In this document: one piece after another, positions 27,123-35,715 of the stretch
Layout of the letters: each line of letters begins with the position of its first letter
How positions within the stretch are numbered: position 1 is the stretch's first letter
NCBI GenBank assembly: GCA_024279935.1
Contig: JAJRQZ010000119.1
Location: forward strand, 1-38,854
Source: Bacteroidota bacterium
Lineage (GTDB): Bacteria; Bacteroidota; Bacteroidia; Bacteroidales; F082
Reading direction: 5' to 3'
DNA: 38,854 bases
Notes under the pieces: model-generated
What the model saw: only the letters and a program-made list of their open reading frames with translations
Told to the model about the DNA's origin: nothing
Databases searched by the model: none
Made by a program: the position numbers and the translations under genes

Positions 27123-27845
27123 TCATAAAAAATATGCTAGACCGATACTTATTGCAGCACTGCTTATTTTCCGGTCAAAAGCATAATTATATGGAGTGCC
27201 GCTGGGATTGTTTTCCGAAGTCCATCCCCAGCCGGTTACTTCTTTAAAATGTATATTGGAATAATAATAGTCGATGTCAAGGGTGAGGACATATTTGTTG
27301 AGCTTGTACATAAAGCTTGTCCCAGTACCGAAACCCAAACCAAAGGCTTTTGCAACTTCCCTGAAATATTCGGTTTTTTCAGAGCTTTCGGTATTTGTTC
27401 CCCTGATAATAAATTGTGGTGAATGGGCCGAAGAAAGACCGATGTTTCCCTTTATTTCCCAAGTAAATCTCTCAGAAATTGGTAGTCGCAAAAAGGGTGA
27501 TAAATATATTCCCCCGGAATTCCACGGACGGTTGCTCTCTACGCTGAACGAATAATCATCCTTTTTGGCAGCTGCTTCATTTTTCAATGCGTCGTTGTCG
27601 ATATTGTTCGCATTGAAAATGAAATGCACCTGCAGGCCAAAATTGTGGGAAAACTTATATGAGTATATTACCTTCAGGTTTATCCCCGTTTTTGCAAAGC
27701 CGGATGTGGTGTCAGATAAATCCGATTTGGAAAAATCGTCGAGAGGAAAAGACGGCCCGACCGAAATGCCCACATATTGCCGGCTTGTTTGGGCAATTAT
27801 GCCAAAGTTGCTTAATACAAATATTATGATCAATATTTTTTTCAT
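27123..27845 (-). CDS. outer-membrane beta-barrel protein, porin-like
   Basis: I start at ATG 27845 (MKKILIIIFVLSNFGIIAQ), which is a clean signal peptide ending in AQ; an ATG six codons earlier (27863) is less natural. The mature protein begins YVGISVGPSFPLDDF and consists of alternating amphipathic strands with aromatic ends (VIYSYKFSHNFGLQVHFIFN, YVLTLDIDYYYSN), finishing AISIGLAYFL with a C-terminal aromatic-hydrophobic residue pair. That is the pattern of small OmpA/OmpW-like eight-stranded barrels. The cargo or role is unknown. Confidence 0.8.
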   Translation of the reverse strand: MKKILIIIFVLSNFGIIAQTSRQYVGISVGPSFPLDDFSKSDLSDTTSGFAKTGINLKVIYSYKFSHNFGLQVHFIFNANNIDNDALKNEAAAKKDDYSFSVESNRPWNSGGIYLSPFLRLPISERFTWEIKGNIGLSSAHSPQFIIRGTNTESSEKTEYFREVAKAFGLGFGTGTSFMYKLNKYVLTLDIDYYYSNIHFKEVTGWGWTSENNPSGTPYNYAFDRKISSAAISIGLAYFL

Positions 27846-27890
27846 GAGATTTCGTTTTTGCAAACTTACTAAAAAATCAATCTCTTTTTT

Positions 27891-29819
27891 TTAAAACCCT
27901 ATGTCTAGCTGATTGTTCCAATGGAGTTTTTCGTCGCTTGCCCTTACAATCCTGCCGTTGTCCAGGAGCCACTGAATAGTGGCTATAAGCTGATTTTCGT
28001 CAAACTTGGTGCATCTGGCGATCAGCTCATATAAATGCATGTCGGCTTGAATTAATTCTTCCGCGAGGAATGTGCTTATGCTGTCGAACTCTATGTCGTT
28101 TAGCTTGGATTTCGATTTGCCGCGGCAAACATCGCAAAGCCCGCAGCGCTGCGATTTTTCTTCCCCGAAGTATGCCAATAATTGCTGGCTCCTGCATTGT
28201 AATGAGTTCGACAGGAAGTTCAATAACGACTGCAGTCTTTTTTCTGCCGAGTTTTTAAGGTTTTTGTAGTTGTCCTGTTCGAACTCTATATTTTTCAAGC
28301 CAAGCCTTTCGCTAGTCAAAACTATTTGAGGCGAATATTTCACGGGTATGTATTTAAGGACTTTTAAGTTATGCAGATATGAAAGTTTTTTCACTACTTG
28401 TTCCCTGGTCATTTCGGTGCGCCTGGCAATTAAGTTCTCGTTGATATTTACGAATTCGGTAAAAACCCCCGAATAAGAGCGGAGCATCTCCTTTATTATC
28501 CTGTCGGAGCCCTTGTTCTCAACCTGGAATCTATATAAATCATTCTTGTTTAGCACGATCATAATTTTCGAGTATTGTCCCGAGGATTCGATATAATATA
28601 TAAAACCTTCGCGCTCAAGTATTTTTATCGCCGAGTATGTCTCGATTATTTTAATGTTGTAGTTCTTGCAGAATTCGGCTATGTTAAAATCAAAACCTAT
28701 ATCCTTCCCGCTTCCTTCGGGGATCTGAAAATAATTCCCCAGGGCGTTATAAACTTTTTTGATATATGAAATTTCCGGGAATGAACTCTTTAGCCTGTTT
28801 ATTGAATTGTGTATGTCCTCATTGTTGAACAGCACCAGGCCGCCGGCTGTTTTTCCGTCCCTTCCTGCCCTCCCTGCTTCCTGAAAATATGATTCAATGC
28901 TGTCAGGAAGGTCGTAATGGACCACTAACCTTACGTCGGATTTATCAATTCCCATTCCGAAAGCATTGGTGGCGACAATATTCGACAGGTGGTTTAAGGT
29001 CCATTCTTCCTGCCGCTTCGTCCTTTCCCTTGCGTTTAATCCCGCATGATAAAAGGTTGAGCTGATGTTGTTCTTATTGATGATTTCTGATAATTCCCTG
29101 CATTTTCTGCGGCTTCTAACGTAAACAATGCTGCTGCCTTTGGTTTTTTTCAATACTTCCAGCAATTTATAGGTCTTGTCTGCTTCTTTATAAATACTGT
29201 ACGAAATGTTCCTGCGAAGAAATCCTGCTTTTAAAACATTCGGCATCTTGAATTTCAGCTTGTCCATGATATCCTCGACGACATCGGGTGTGGCAGTGGC
29301 AGTAAGGGCCAAGACCGGCACATCGGGGATAAGGTTTCTTATTTCGGCGATCCTAAGATATGGCGGCCTGAAATCGTAGCCCCATTGCGAGATGCAGTGG
29401 GCTTCGTCAATGGTAAGGATATTTACCTTCAGTATGCTGATTAAATGTCGGAACGGCTCTGATTCAAGCCTTTCCGGCGAAATATACAAAAATTTGAATT
29501 TTTCGTGAACGCAATTATTATAAACCGATTCTATCTCGTCGCGGCTCATGCCGGAATAAATGGCCCCTGCTTTAATTCCCCGGCGCCGCAGGTTCTGTAC
29601 CTGGTCTTTCATAAGGGCAATAAGTGGGCTGACAACTATGCAGATACCATCTTTAATTAATGCAGGAACCTGGAAAGATATCGATTTGCCTCCTCCGGTC
29701 GGAAGTAGTGCGAGCGTATCCTTGCCTTTGAGGATGGATGATATTATATCTTCCTGCATGGGGCGAAATGACGAATGCCCCCAGTATTTAATTAGTATTT
29801 TTAAGGCTTCATTTACCAA
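27891..29819 (-). CDS. recQ: RecQ-family ATP-dependent DNA helicase
   Basis: The 642-residue superfamily 2 helicase unwinds DNA 3' to 5' in repair and recombination. Motifs: FRPMQEDII (Q-motif region), Walker A PTGGGKS (40-46), DEAHCISQWGYDFRP (138-152), ALTATATPDV, GMGIDKSDVRLVVHYDLP, and QEAGRAGRDG (motif VI). The RecQ C-terminal zinc subdomain follows with its Cys set, ending CGLCDVC, and a winged-helix region. A recognisable HRDC domain is lacking, though the last about 60 residues form a short helical domain. The start is TTG at 29819, three bases after the stop of the kinase gene upstream, which makes the pair an operon. Confidence 0.95.
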   Translation of the reverse strand: MVNEALKILIKYWGHSSFRPMQEDIISSILKGKDTLALLPTGGGKSISFQVPALIKDGICIVVSPLIALMKDQVQNLRRRGIKAGAIYSGMSRDEIESVYNNCVHEKFKFLYISPERLESEPFRHLISILKVNILTIDEAHCISQWGYDFRPPYLRIAEIRNLIPDVPVLALTATATPDVVEDIMDKLKFKMPNVLKAGFLRRNISYSIYKEADKTYKLLEVLKKTKGSSIVYVRSRRKCRELSEIINKNNISSTFYHAGLNARERTKRQEEWTLNHLSNIVATNAFGMGIDKSDVRLVVHYDLPDSIESYFQEAGRAGRDGKTAGGLVLFNNEDIHNSINRLKSSFPEISYIKKVYNALGNYFQIPEGSGKDIGFDFNIAEFCKNYNIKIIETYSAIKILEREGFIYYIESSGQYSKIMIVLNKNDLYRFQVENKGSDRIIKEMLRSYSGVFTEFVNINENLIARRTEMTREQVVKKLSYLHNLKVLKYIPVKYSPQIVLTSERLGLKNIEFEQDNYKNLKNSAEKRLQSLLNFLSNSLQCRSQQLLAYFGEEKSQRCGLCDVCRGKSKSKLNDIEFDSISTFLAEELIQADMHLYELIARCTKFDENQLIATIQWLLDNGRIVRASDEKLHWNNQLDIGF

Positions 29820-29822
29820 TTC

Positions 29823-31355
29823 CTATAATTTGACATGTTTGTTTATTAGCTTGAAAAGCTCTTGTATGTTTATCGGCTTGGCAATAAACTCATCAGCTCC
29901 GGCTTCAAAACTTTTCTCGGCTGCACTCCTCGAGAAGAAAGCAGTCTGCATTACTATCGGGAGCCCAGGCTTTAACTCTTTCAACCTCCTTGTAGTATCG
30001 TACCCGTCAAGGCTTGGCATCATTATATCCATTAAAACCAGTGAGATGTTATCGTCCTGCCTGCATTTAGAAATGGCATCCTCACCGGTGCTTGCTATAA
30101 CTATTTGAGCATTGGTTGGCTTAAACATCGATTTGAAGAAAAAGATGTTCTGGTCAACATCGTCAACTATGAGGATTTTTATGTTTTTGTAATCAGGTAT
30201 CTCAATCTTATTGAAATATCTGTGCCTCTCACCGGATTTGCGTTCGTCATCAATGGGAATAGTGAAATAAAAGGTAGTGCCATAACCCGAGTGTGTGTCG
30301 AGCCAGATCTCGCCGTTCAGCAAGTTGATTATCGATTTGCTTATTGCCAACCCTAATCCGCTGCCTTTTTCGTTTCTTTGAAGAGTTGTTTTGTCCTGCG
30401 AGAACCTGTCGAAGATAACTTTGCTGGCTTTTGTTTCTATGCCTGTCCCACTATCCTGGACAAAGAACTGAAGCTCCTCGTTGCCGCCGAAACGATATCC
30501 GAATTTTATATAGCCCGTATCGGTAAACTTCATGGAGTTGGTAAGCAGGTTGTTCAATACCTGCCTCAGCCTTACCTGATCGGTGTGTATGTACAAATCC
30601 CTGTCGGGGGATGCTTTGGATAGCTCTATGTTTATGTTGAACAATTCCCTTGCTTGCTTTTCTTGCTTGAAGCCCAACAGCACTTCGTCCATAAACGTGT
30701 TTAGCTCGAAACCGGCCTTCGTGATCTTTAATTGTCCGGATTCTATTTTCGATATGTCGATAATATCCTCTATCAACTGCATAAGCGACCTCCCTGAGGA
30801 ACTTATCATTCTGCGATAAAGGATATCCTCTTCTTCCGTATTGTCGTCTTCAAGAAGGAGCTCCGAGAAGCCGATTATAGAGTTTAAGGGCGTCCTGATT
30901 TCATGCGACATATTGGCTACAAATGCCGTCTTAAGCATGTTCTGCCTCTTAAGCTCTTCATTCTCGATAGTTAGTTTGTCTATATCATTTTCTTTAAAGA
31001 AAAGAAAAAGCAAGAAATGGTTCCCGCCCTCGCTGAAGTTGACGATCTCGGCAGTTATGTTAGATTGCTCGCCCGAAACATTTGTGTAATCCAGTGATAC
31101 TGATGTCGTTTCACTTGTTTTTGACCTTCCTTCAAGCAGCGTTTTGAACTGTTCGTCATTAATTCCGCTTTCGGTATTGTTGCTGAAAATATTGGAAAAT
31201 GGAATTCCTTTTAAATTTCTTGTCCCCAAATCCAGGAAGTTGATGACATCTTTGCGGTATTCGATTATAACACCTCTGTAAATCAGTATCGACGGACGTT
31301 TCAAATTATCAAACAAACTTTTTAAACCATCGCTTATTTTAGGGAACTCAGTCAT
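29823..31355 (-). CDS. soluble hybrid histidine kinase: PAS-like-HisKA-HATPase-REC
   Basis: The 510-residue protein has no membrane helix. Residues about 20-120 look like a PAS-type sensor (PSILIYRGVIIEYRKDVINF, then GNHFLLFLFF). HisKA follows with H151 ([10 protein letters not shown]), then HATPase (NLLTNSMKF, DSGTGIE, GSGLGLAIS) and a C-terminal receiver with D443 (LVLMDIMMP) and K493 (FIAKPI). It probably responds to a cytosolic cue and starts a relay; no partner Hpt or DNA-binding regulator is nearby. A candidate -7 element (TATTTTTG on the minus strand, 31417-31424) lacks a good -33 match. Its co-transcription with recQ is unusual. Confidence 0.93.
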   Translation of the reverse strand: MTEFPKISDGLKSLFDNLKRPSILIYRGVIIEYRKDVINFLDLGTRNLKGIPFSNIFSNNTESGINDEQFKTLLEGRSKTSETTSVSLDYTNVSGEQSNITAEIVNFSEGGNHFLLFLFFKENDIDKLTIENEELKRQNMLKTAFVANMSHEIRTPLNSIIGFSELLLEDDNTEEEDILYRRMISSSGRSLMQLIEDIIDISKIESGQLKITKAGFELNTFMDEVLLGFKQEKQARELFNINIELSKASPDRDLYIHTDQVRLRQVLNNLLTNSMKFTDTGYIKFGYRFGGNEELQFFVQDSGTGIETKASKVIFDRFSQDKTTLQRNEKGSGLGLAISKSIINLLNGEIWLDTHSGYGTTFYFTIPIDDERKSGERHRYFNKIEIPDYKNIKILIVDDVDQNIFFFKSMFKPTNAQIVIASTGEDAISKCRQDDNISLVLMDIMMPSLDGYDTTRRLKELKPGLPIVMQTAFFSRSAAEKSFEAGADEFIAKPINIQELFKLINKHVKL

Positions 31356-31464
31356 ATCGATATTTATGTATTTTTACCAACAAAATCAATTAGGAATAAA
31401 ATATTTCCAACTTGTACAAAAATACTATTTTTTTTATCAATAAATCCAGAAATATCTTGGTTCA

Positions 31465-31490
31465 GGCAACCACGCCTATTAACTGCTGTC
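31465..31490 (+). promoter_or_regulatory. ECF-type promoter of the sigma operon
   Basis: GGCAACC (31465-31471), 16 nt, then GTC (31488-31490), 22 nt before the sigma ATG. An AAC-containing -35 and a GTC-like -10 are typical of ECF promoters. The same pair, with 15 nt between, precedes the PKD gene at 35.7 kb. Autoregulation by the downstream sigma factor is inferred. Confidence 0.65.
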
Positions 31491-31512
31491 AAAATAAACA
31501 AGAAAGGTCTTT

Positions 31513-32082
31513 ATGATTCCAATCAACCGGATAATAGATGGGTGTAAGGCCGGTAGGCAAAAGGAGTTTAAGGAGTTGTATGATTTGTACGCCTCACCTA
31601 TGCTTGCCGTATGTTTCCGATATAGTAAAAACATGGATGATGCCAAGGATATCTTACAGGAAGGTTTTATTAAAGTTTTTAGGAAAATCAAGGATTTTAA
31701 AGGTACCGGCTCTTTTGAGGGCTGGCTGCGGAGACTAATGGTGAACACAGCCTTGAATCATTATAAAGCCAATCTTAAATATTCGTTTCATGTTGAATAT
31801 GACGACGGAAAGCACGATACGATAGACGCAAAAAATAGTACGGAAAACATTTTTGTCGAGAAGACCGTGTCGCATGAGGAAATTTTAAAATTGGTTCAAG
31901 AATTACCCGATGGATATAGAATGGTTTTTAATATGTATGTTCTTGATGGCTTGACACATAAGGAAATTGCGGAAGATCTGGGAATATCCGACAATACGTC
32001 CAAATCGCAGCTTATGAAGGCAAGGAGGATGTTAAAGGGTTTGTTGACGGAGAAATACGGTGCATTGCACGACATAATATAA
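31513..32082 (+). CDS. RNA polymerase ECF-type sigma factor
   Basis: The 189-residue protein shows sigma region 2 (FKELYDLYASPMLAVCFRYS, DDAKDILQEGFIKVFRKI, GSFEGWLRRLMVNTALNHY) and region 4 (ELPDGYRMVFNMYVLDGLTH, KEIAEDLGISDNTSKSQL), with clean spacing and no C-terminal extension. It heads an operon with the anti-sigma/barrel protein (4-nt gap) and a PKD/T9SS surface protein (9-nt gap). An ECF-type promoter upstream suggests it drives its own operon. It is more canonical than the ECF factor at 3.3-3.8 kb and only distantly similar to it. Confidence 0.95.
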   Translation: MIPINRIIDGCKAGRQKEFKELYDLYASPMLAVCFRYSKNMDDAKDILQEGFIKVFRKIKDFKGTGSFEGWLRRLMVNTALNHYKANLKYSFHVEYDDGKHDTIDAKNSTENIFVEKTVSHEEILKLVQELPDGYRMVFNMYVLDGLTHKEIAEDLGISDNTSKSQLMKARRMLKGLLTEKYGALHDII

Positions 32083-32086
32083 TATT

Positions 32087-33421
32087 ATGAAAGAGTATAA
32101 AAATATTGATGAGGTTTTTGAGGAGGCAGCTGCAGGTTTTAAGCCCGATTTGCCCGACAGCATCTGGGAAGAAGTAAACAAAGGCCTTTTTGCCGAGGCC
32201 GCCAATAACTCTGCTTTTAAAGCTTATTACCGCTATGCCCTAGTATTATTGCTGTTATCGGTTTTAGGTGCTGCTACCTGGTATTTTATGCCAAACCCGT
32301 TTTCATCCGGAATTAATGACAAAGCCATTGACAGAGAAGAAGTTGTCGTCGGCAAGCCTATTGATGATCAGGCAAATGCGATAAATAGCCAAGATGAAAA
32401 GAAAAATCCCTTAATGGATGACCCGGAAGTTGATATAATTGGCGCGGGGAACAAAAACCCTGCTGTTAGTGTTGAAACTAATGCTCTGTCAAAAACAACG
32501 GGGCAGAATTCCATTCTTGAGACAGTTGAAAAAACTGCCGGTGAATCTGCTTTTGAAAATGAGGGTGCCGGATATGTTAAATCGCTGACAGTGCCGGGTG
32601 AACATGCTATGCAAGCAGAAGCAGATATCCTTAAATTAAGCTCAAGGAGCATATTCGATATCTCAAAGCTTGAGCTTGAGCCGATCGATAAACCCATTGA
32701 AATTACCGAATACTTGAGGCAAAGGAGAAAACTTCATCTGTTTTCCGGTTTGTCATCCAAAGCGGCTATGATGTACTATCCAAATACCCGTGATCAGTTT
32801 ACCTTTTCGGTTAATGCTGATTTTGGTATTGTGTTAAATGATTTTTACGTTCAAAGCGGTATCGGATATCAAAAAACCAAAGAAAGAGGGGTTTATAATT
32901 ATACATACAGGACCAATGACAGCATAGGCTATTATAATAAGGTCGAGTCCTTCGAGATTAACCCTCAAAACCCTGAGGAGATTATTTATAATACTACAAA
33001 AACCACGGTTTACGACAGCCTGGTGCACATAAACACTACGTCGCCGTTGTTTTATTACGATTATATAAACCTACCCGTTAAACTGGGATATAAAGTATGG
33101 GACAAAAACAAGCTGAGCCTGTCATTAGAGAGCGGGATAGTGTTCTCCAAGTTGATAAAGAGCAAGATCCCCGTTGCGGACTTCGACCTTCCTGAATCAA
33201 CGCTGTTGCAAATCGAGGACGCAACCCCCACAAGGACCGACATGAACCTGCAATGGCAACTTGGCCTGCGCTTCAATTATAATATCGTCAATTCGTTGAC
33301 GCTTTCGTTGCAGCCGGAGTTTAGTAAATATTTAAACTCTATTTATAAAAATGAGAATTCAAATCCTGTGATTAAACCTTATTCCATGGGTTTGAGGTTC
33401 GGTATTTATTATGATTTTTAG
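32087..33421 (+). CDS. probable anti-sigma factor with C-terminal beta-barrel-like domain
   Basis: The 444-residue protein begins with about 45 cytosolic residues (DEVFEEAAAGFKPDLPDSIW) typical of Bacteroidetes anti-sigma N-termini. A single membrane helix follows at about 48-68, then a low-complexity acidic periplasmic linker (about 75-200). The C-terminal half (about 210-444) has amphipathic strands (HLFSGLSSKAAMMYYPN, NADFGIVLNDFYVQSGIGY, YINLPVKLGYKVW) and ends GLRFGIYYDF, like an outer-membrane barrel. An inner-membrane helix and an outer-membrane barrel in one chain would span the envelope. It lies between the sigma gene and a surface-protein gene. Sigma binding is inferred from position and N-terminus. 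Confidence 0.75.
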   Translation: MKEYKNIDEVFEEAAAGFKPDLPDSIWEEVNKGLFAEAANNSAFKAYYRYALVLLLLSVLGAATWYFMPNPFSSGINDKAIDREEVVVGKPIDDQANAINSQDEKKNPLMDDPEVDIIGAGNKNPAVSVETNALSKTTGQNSILETVEKTAGESAFENEGAGYVKSLTVPGEHAMQAEADILKLSSRSIFDISKLELEPIDKPIEITEYLRQRRKLHLFSGLSSKAAMMYYPNTRDQFTFSVNADFGIVLNDFYVQSGIGYQKTKERGVYNYTYRTNDSIGYYNKVESFEINPQNPEEIIYNTTKTTVYDSLVHINTTSPLFYYDYINLPVKLGYKVWDKNKLSLSLESGIVFSKLIKSKIPVADFDLPESTLLQIEDATPTRTDMNLQWQLGLRFNYNIVNSLTLSLQPEFSKYLNSIYKNENSNPVIKPYSMGLRFGIYYDF

Positions 33422-33430
33422 ACTTTAGTA

Positions 33431-35452
33431 ATGAAAAAATTGGTACCTAATATTTTAACGGCGGTTTTGTTTTTGCTTATACAGGCAACTATGGGCTCAC
33501 AATCCTGGTTTTATTTTCAGGGACAGGTTGTCTCGGAAGATAATATGTTGCCTATTGCAAACTACCCTGTGTTCATAGAGTCGTCCGAGGAAATGCAAAT
33601 TATGACAATGACCGATAACAACGGCTTTTACTATGATTCGGTTTATGTTGAGACTGAAGAGTTTGATCATGCCAGGGTAGGCGTTTTTAATTGCGAGGAT
33701 GAGTTTGTTTTTGCGGAATTCGACCCTCCCCAAGAATTTAACAATGCCGATTTTAGCATTTGTTATTATAATCAGGAATGCCAGGCCTTTTTTTCCTATT
33801 ATTTTGATGGTCAGGATGAAATGAAAGTCCACTTTCTCGATGCTTCCATGGGGAGCCACAGCAGTGCTTTCTGGGATTTTGGCGACGGCGAGACATCCAA
33901 TGACGATAATCCTGCGCATGCTTATAGCGAGTTTGGGTATTACGAAGTGGGATTGATAATCGAGGATAGCGTAACTGGTTGTTGGTCAGAGCATAAGGAT
34001 ATGGTATATCTGGGGGATAGTTTAGGTTGCCAGGCCGGCTTCACTTATTCGGAAAATCCTGTAAATGCTAACGAAATACAGTTTGCCGATATGTCGATGG
34101 GAAATATAGATTATTGGTTTTGGGATTTCGGCGACGGCGATACCTCCGAGGAGCAAGATCCGTCCCATGTTTTCCCCCAAAATGGGATTTATGAAGTTTG
34201 CCTGTTTGTCTCAAGTCAAATGATGACCTGCTCCGATATGTATTGTATGGAAATAGAGATTAGCGATTCAGCTACATGCTTTGCTGATTTTACATACTCG
34301 CTTGACACACTTAATAATACGCCCTATACTTATGTGTTTACCGATGAGTCGTCGGATGAAACCGAAAACTGGTATTGGGACTTTGGCGACGGTAGTTTCT
34401 CAGAGGATCAAAACCCGGTGCACGTATTCGATTCCAGCGGCACTTATCAGGTTTGTTTGTTTAGCTCGGCGAATCCCCTTGGCGGCGATTGTTCCGGTTT
34501 TATCTGTAAGGAAATTTCGACGCCTGATTACTTCAACTTCGGGGGACATGCCTTTATCGATGGATTTCCAATCAATATAGAAGAAGATGACAGCTCGAAT
34601 ATCGCCACTGCCTATCTGTACCGCAGGATATCCAATCAGTGGCGATACATGGACAAAAGGGATTTTTGGAAGTTCGGATATTATTGGTTTGTCCAAAAAC
34701 CGGTCGGAGAGTATTTGTTGCGCCTTGATTTGACGCCGCAATCGATAGATTATCAAAACTATGCGCCCTCCTATTATCAACATCAAACCGATTGGAGATA
34801 TGCTACAACCTTCGTGTTGGAAAACAACGATCAGTTTGCTGTTGATGTTAACTTGAAAAAACTTGTTGATATGGATGCAGGTATTGGTGGCATAAGCGGC
34901 AAGTTGGTAAGTGGCCTGAGCTGCGACGGGGATTTGAATTTGTCGGGTCGGATAGTAAAGCTTTACCTCGAAGATGATTATGTCGCATATAGCAAAACAA
35001 ACAACTTGCAGGAGTTCGGGTTTAGTTCGCTGCCGAATGGCCTATATCGCCTTCAGGCAGAGGTAAGTGGGAAATCGTCGAGCGTTGGCTTTGTGCAAAT
35101 AGATGATAACCAGTTGTTTTCCGATGGCAATTTATTGGAAATCAACTGCGATGCCTACGTCGGGGTACAGGAAAACCTAGTAGGAAAGAGTTTAAGTATC
35201 AACAAGGTTTATCCCGTGCCGGCAGACGATTATATAAATATCAGTATGATTTCGTCAAAAAGACAAAATATACAAATCGAGCTTATAGATGCATTGGGCA
35301 GGAATTTTGAAACCTATAAAATGAATATCGAAAGCGGACTGACATCGGTTAAGTTGAATATCAGCAAAGCCGATCGGGGCTTGATGCTCTATCGTGTTCT
35401 TTCGGGCGAGGCTAAAGTTGTGGCAAGAGGCAAATTTATTCATGGCAGATAA
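33431..35452 (+). CDS. PKD-repeat surface protein with T9SS sorting domain
   Basis: The 673-residue protein has a signal peptide (about 1-23), a carboxypeptidase-like beta domain (GQVVSEDNMLPIANYPVFIE, about 30-110) and three PKD domains at about 117-195, 200-277 and 282-362, each with the WDFGDG core (W148, W231, W316). Another beta region lies at about 365-580, and a C-terminal type IX secretion sorting domain at about 590-673 (VYPVPADDYINISMIS, then GLMLYRVLSG). T9SS cargo crosses the outer membrane and is usually anchored or released at the surface; PKD repeats act in adhesion or as spacers. It is strongly acidic with several Cys in the PKD units. No catalytic domain is visible. It is the third gene of the sigma operon. 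Confidence 0.9.
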   Translation: MKKLVPNILTAVLFLLIQATMGSQSWFYFQGQVVSEDNMLPIANYPVFIESSEEMQIMTMTDNNGFYYDSVYVETEEFDHARVGVFNCEDEFVFAEFDPPQEFNNADFSICYYNQECQAFFSYYFDGQDEMKVHFLDASMGSHSSAFWDFGDGETSNDDNPAHAYSEFGYYEVGLIIEDSVTGCWSEHKDMVYLGDSLGCQAGFTYSENPVNANEIQFADMSMGNIDYWFWDFGDGDTSEEQDPSHVFPQNGIYEVCLFVSSQMMTCSDMYCMEIEISDSATCFADFTYSLDTLNNTPYTYVFTDESSDETENWYWDFGDGSFSEDQNPVHVFDSSGTYQVCLFSSANPLGGDCSGFICKEISTPDYFNFGGHAFIDGFPINIEEDDSSNIATAYLYRRISNQWRYMDKRDFWKFGYYWFVQKPVGEYLLRLDLTPQSIDYQNYAPSYYQHQTDWRYATTFVLENNDQFAVDVNLKKLVDMDAGIGGISGKLVSGLSCDGDLNLSGRIVKLYLEDDYVAYSKTNNLQEFGFSSLPNGLYRLQAEVSGKSSSVGFVQIDDNQLFSDGNLLEINCDAYVGVQENLVGKSLSINKVYPVPADDYINISMISSKRQNIQIELIDALGRNFETYKMNIESGLTSVKLNISKADRGLMLYRVLSGEAKVVARGKFIHGR

Positions 35453-35628
35453 GCAGACTGCTCCCAAAGAAAATATAATGCGTTGAACAGGGTAACTTTA
35501 CCTTTAGAATTACTTTATCCTGCCCACTTATGTGCATTTCTTGTAAAATTTATTTTCAATTTCCATAAGAGCCTATCTAACAGAGTGTTGTTTTACGCAA
35601 ATATTTTTCTAAATAATTTTTTATTTCA

Positions 35629-35653
35629 GGCAACCATTAATGTTTTTCTTGTC
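35629..35653 (+). promoter_or_regulatory. ECF-type promoter of the second PKD gene
   Basis: GGCAACC (35629-35635), 15 nt, then GTC (35651-35653), 63 nt before the ATG. The wider match to the site at 31465 is TTCAGGCAACCA. Its presence upstream of a gene outside the sigma operon is what suggests a small regulon. Confidence 0.6.
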
Positions 35654-35715
35654 TAATTATTAAGAACGTCACGAATAAGGGCAGATAAATCAATGTTTAA
35701 TTAAATTTCTAAATC

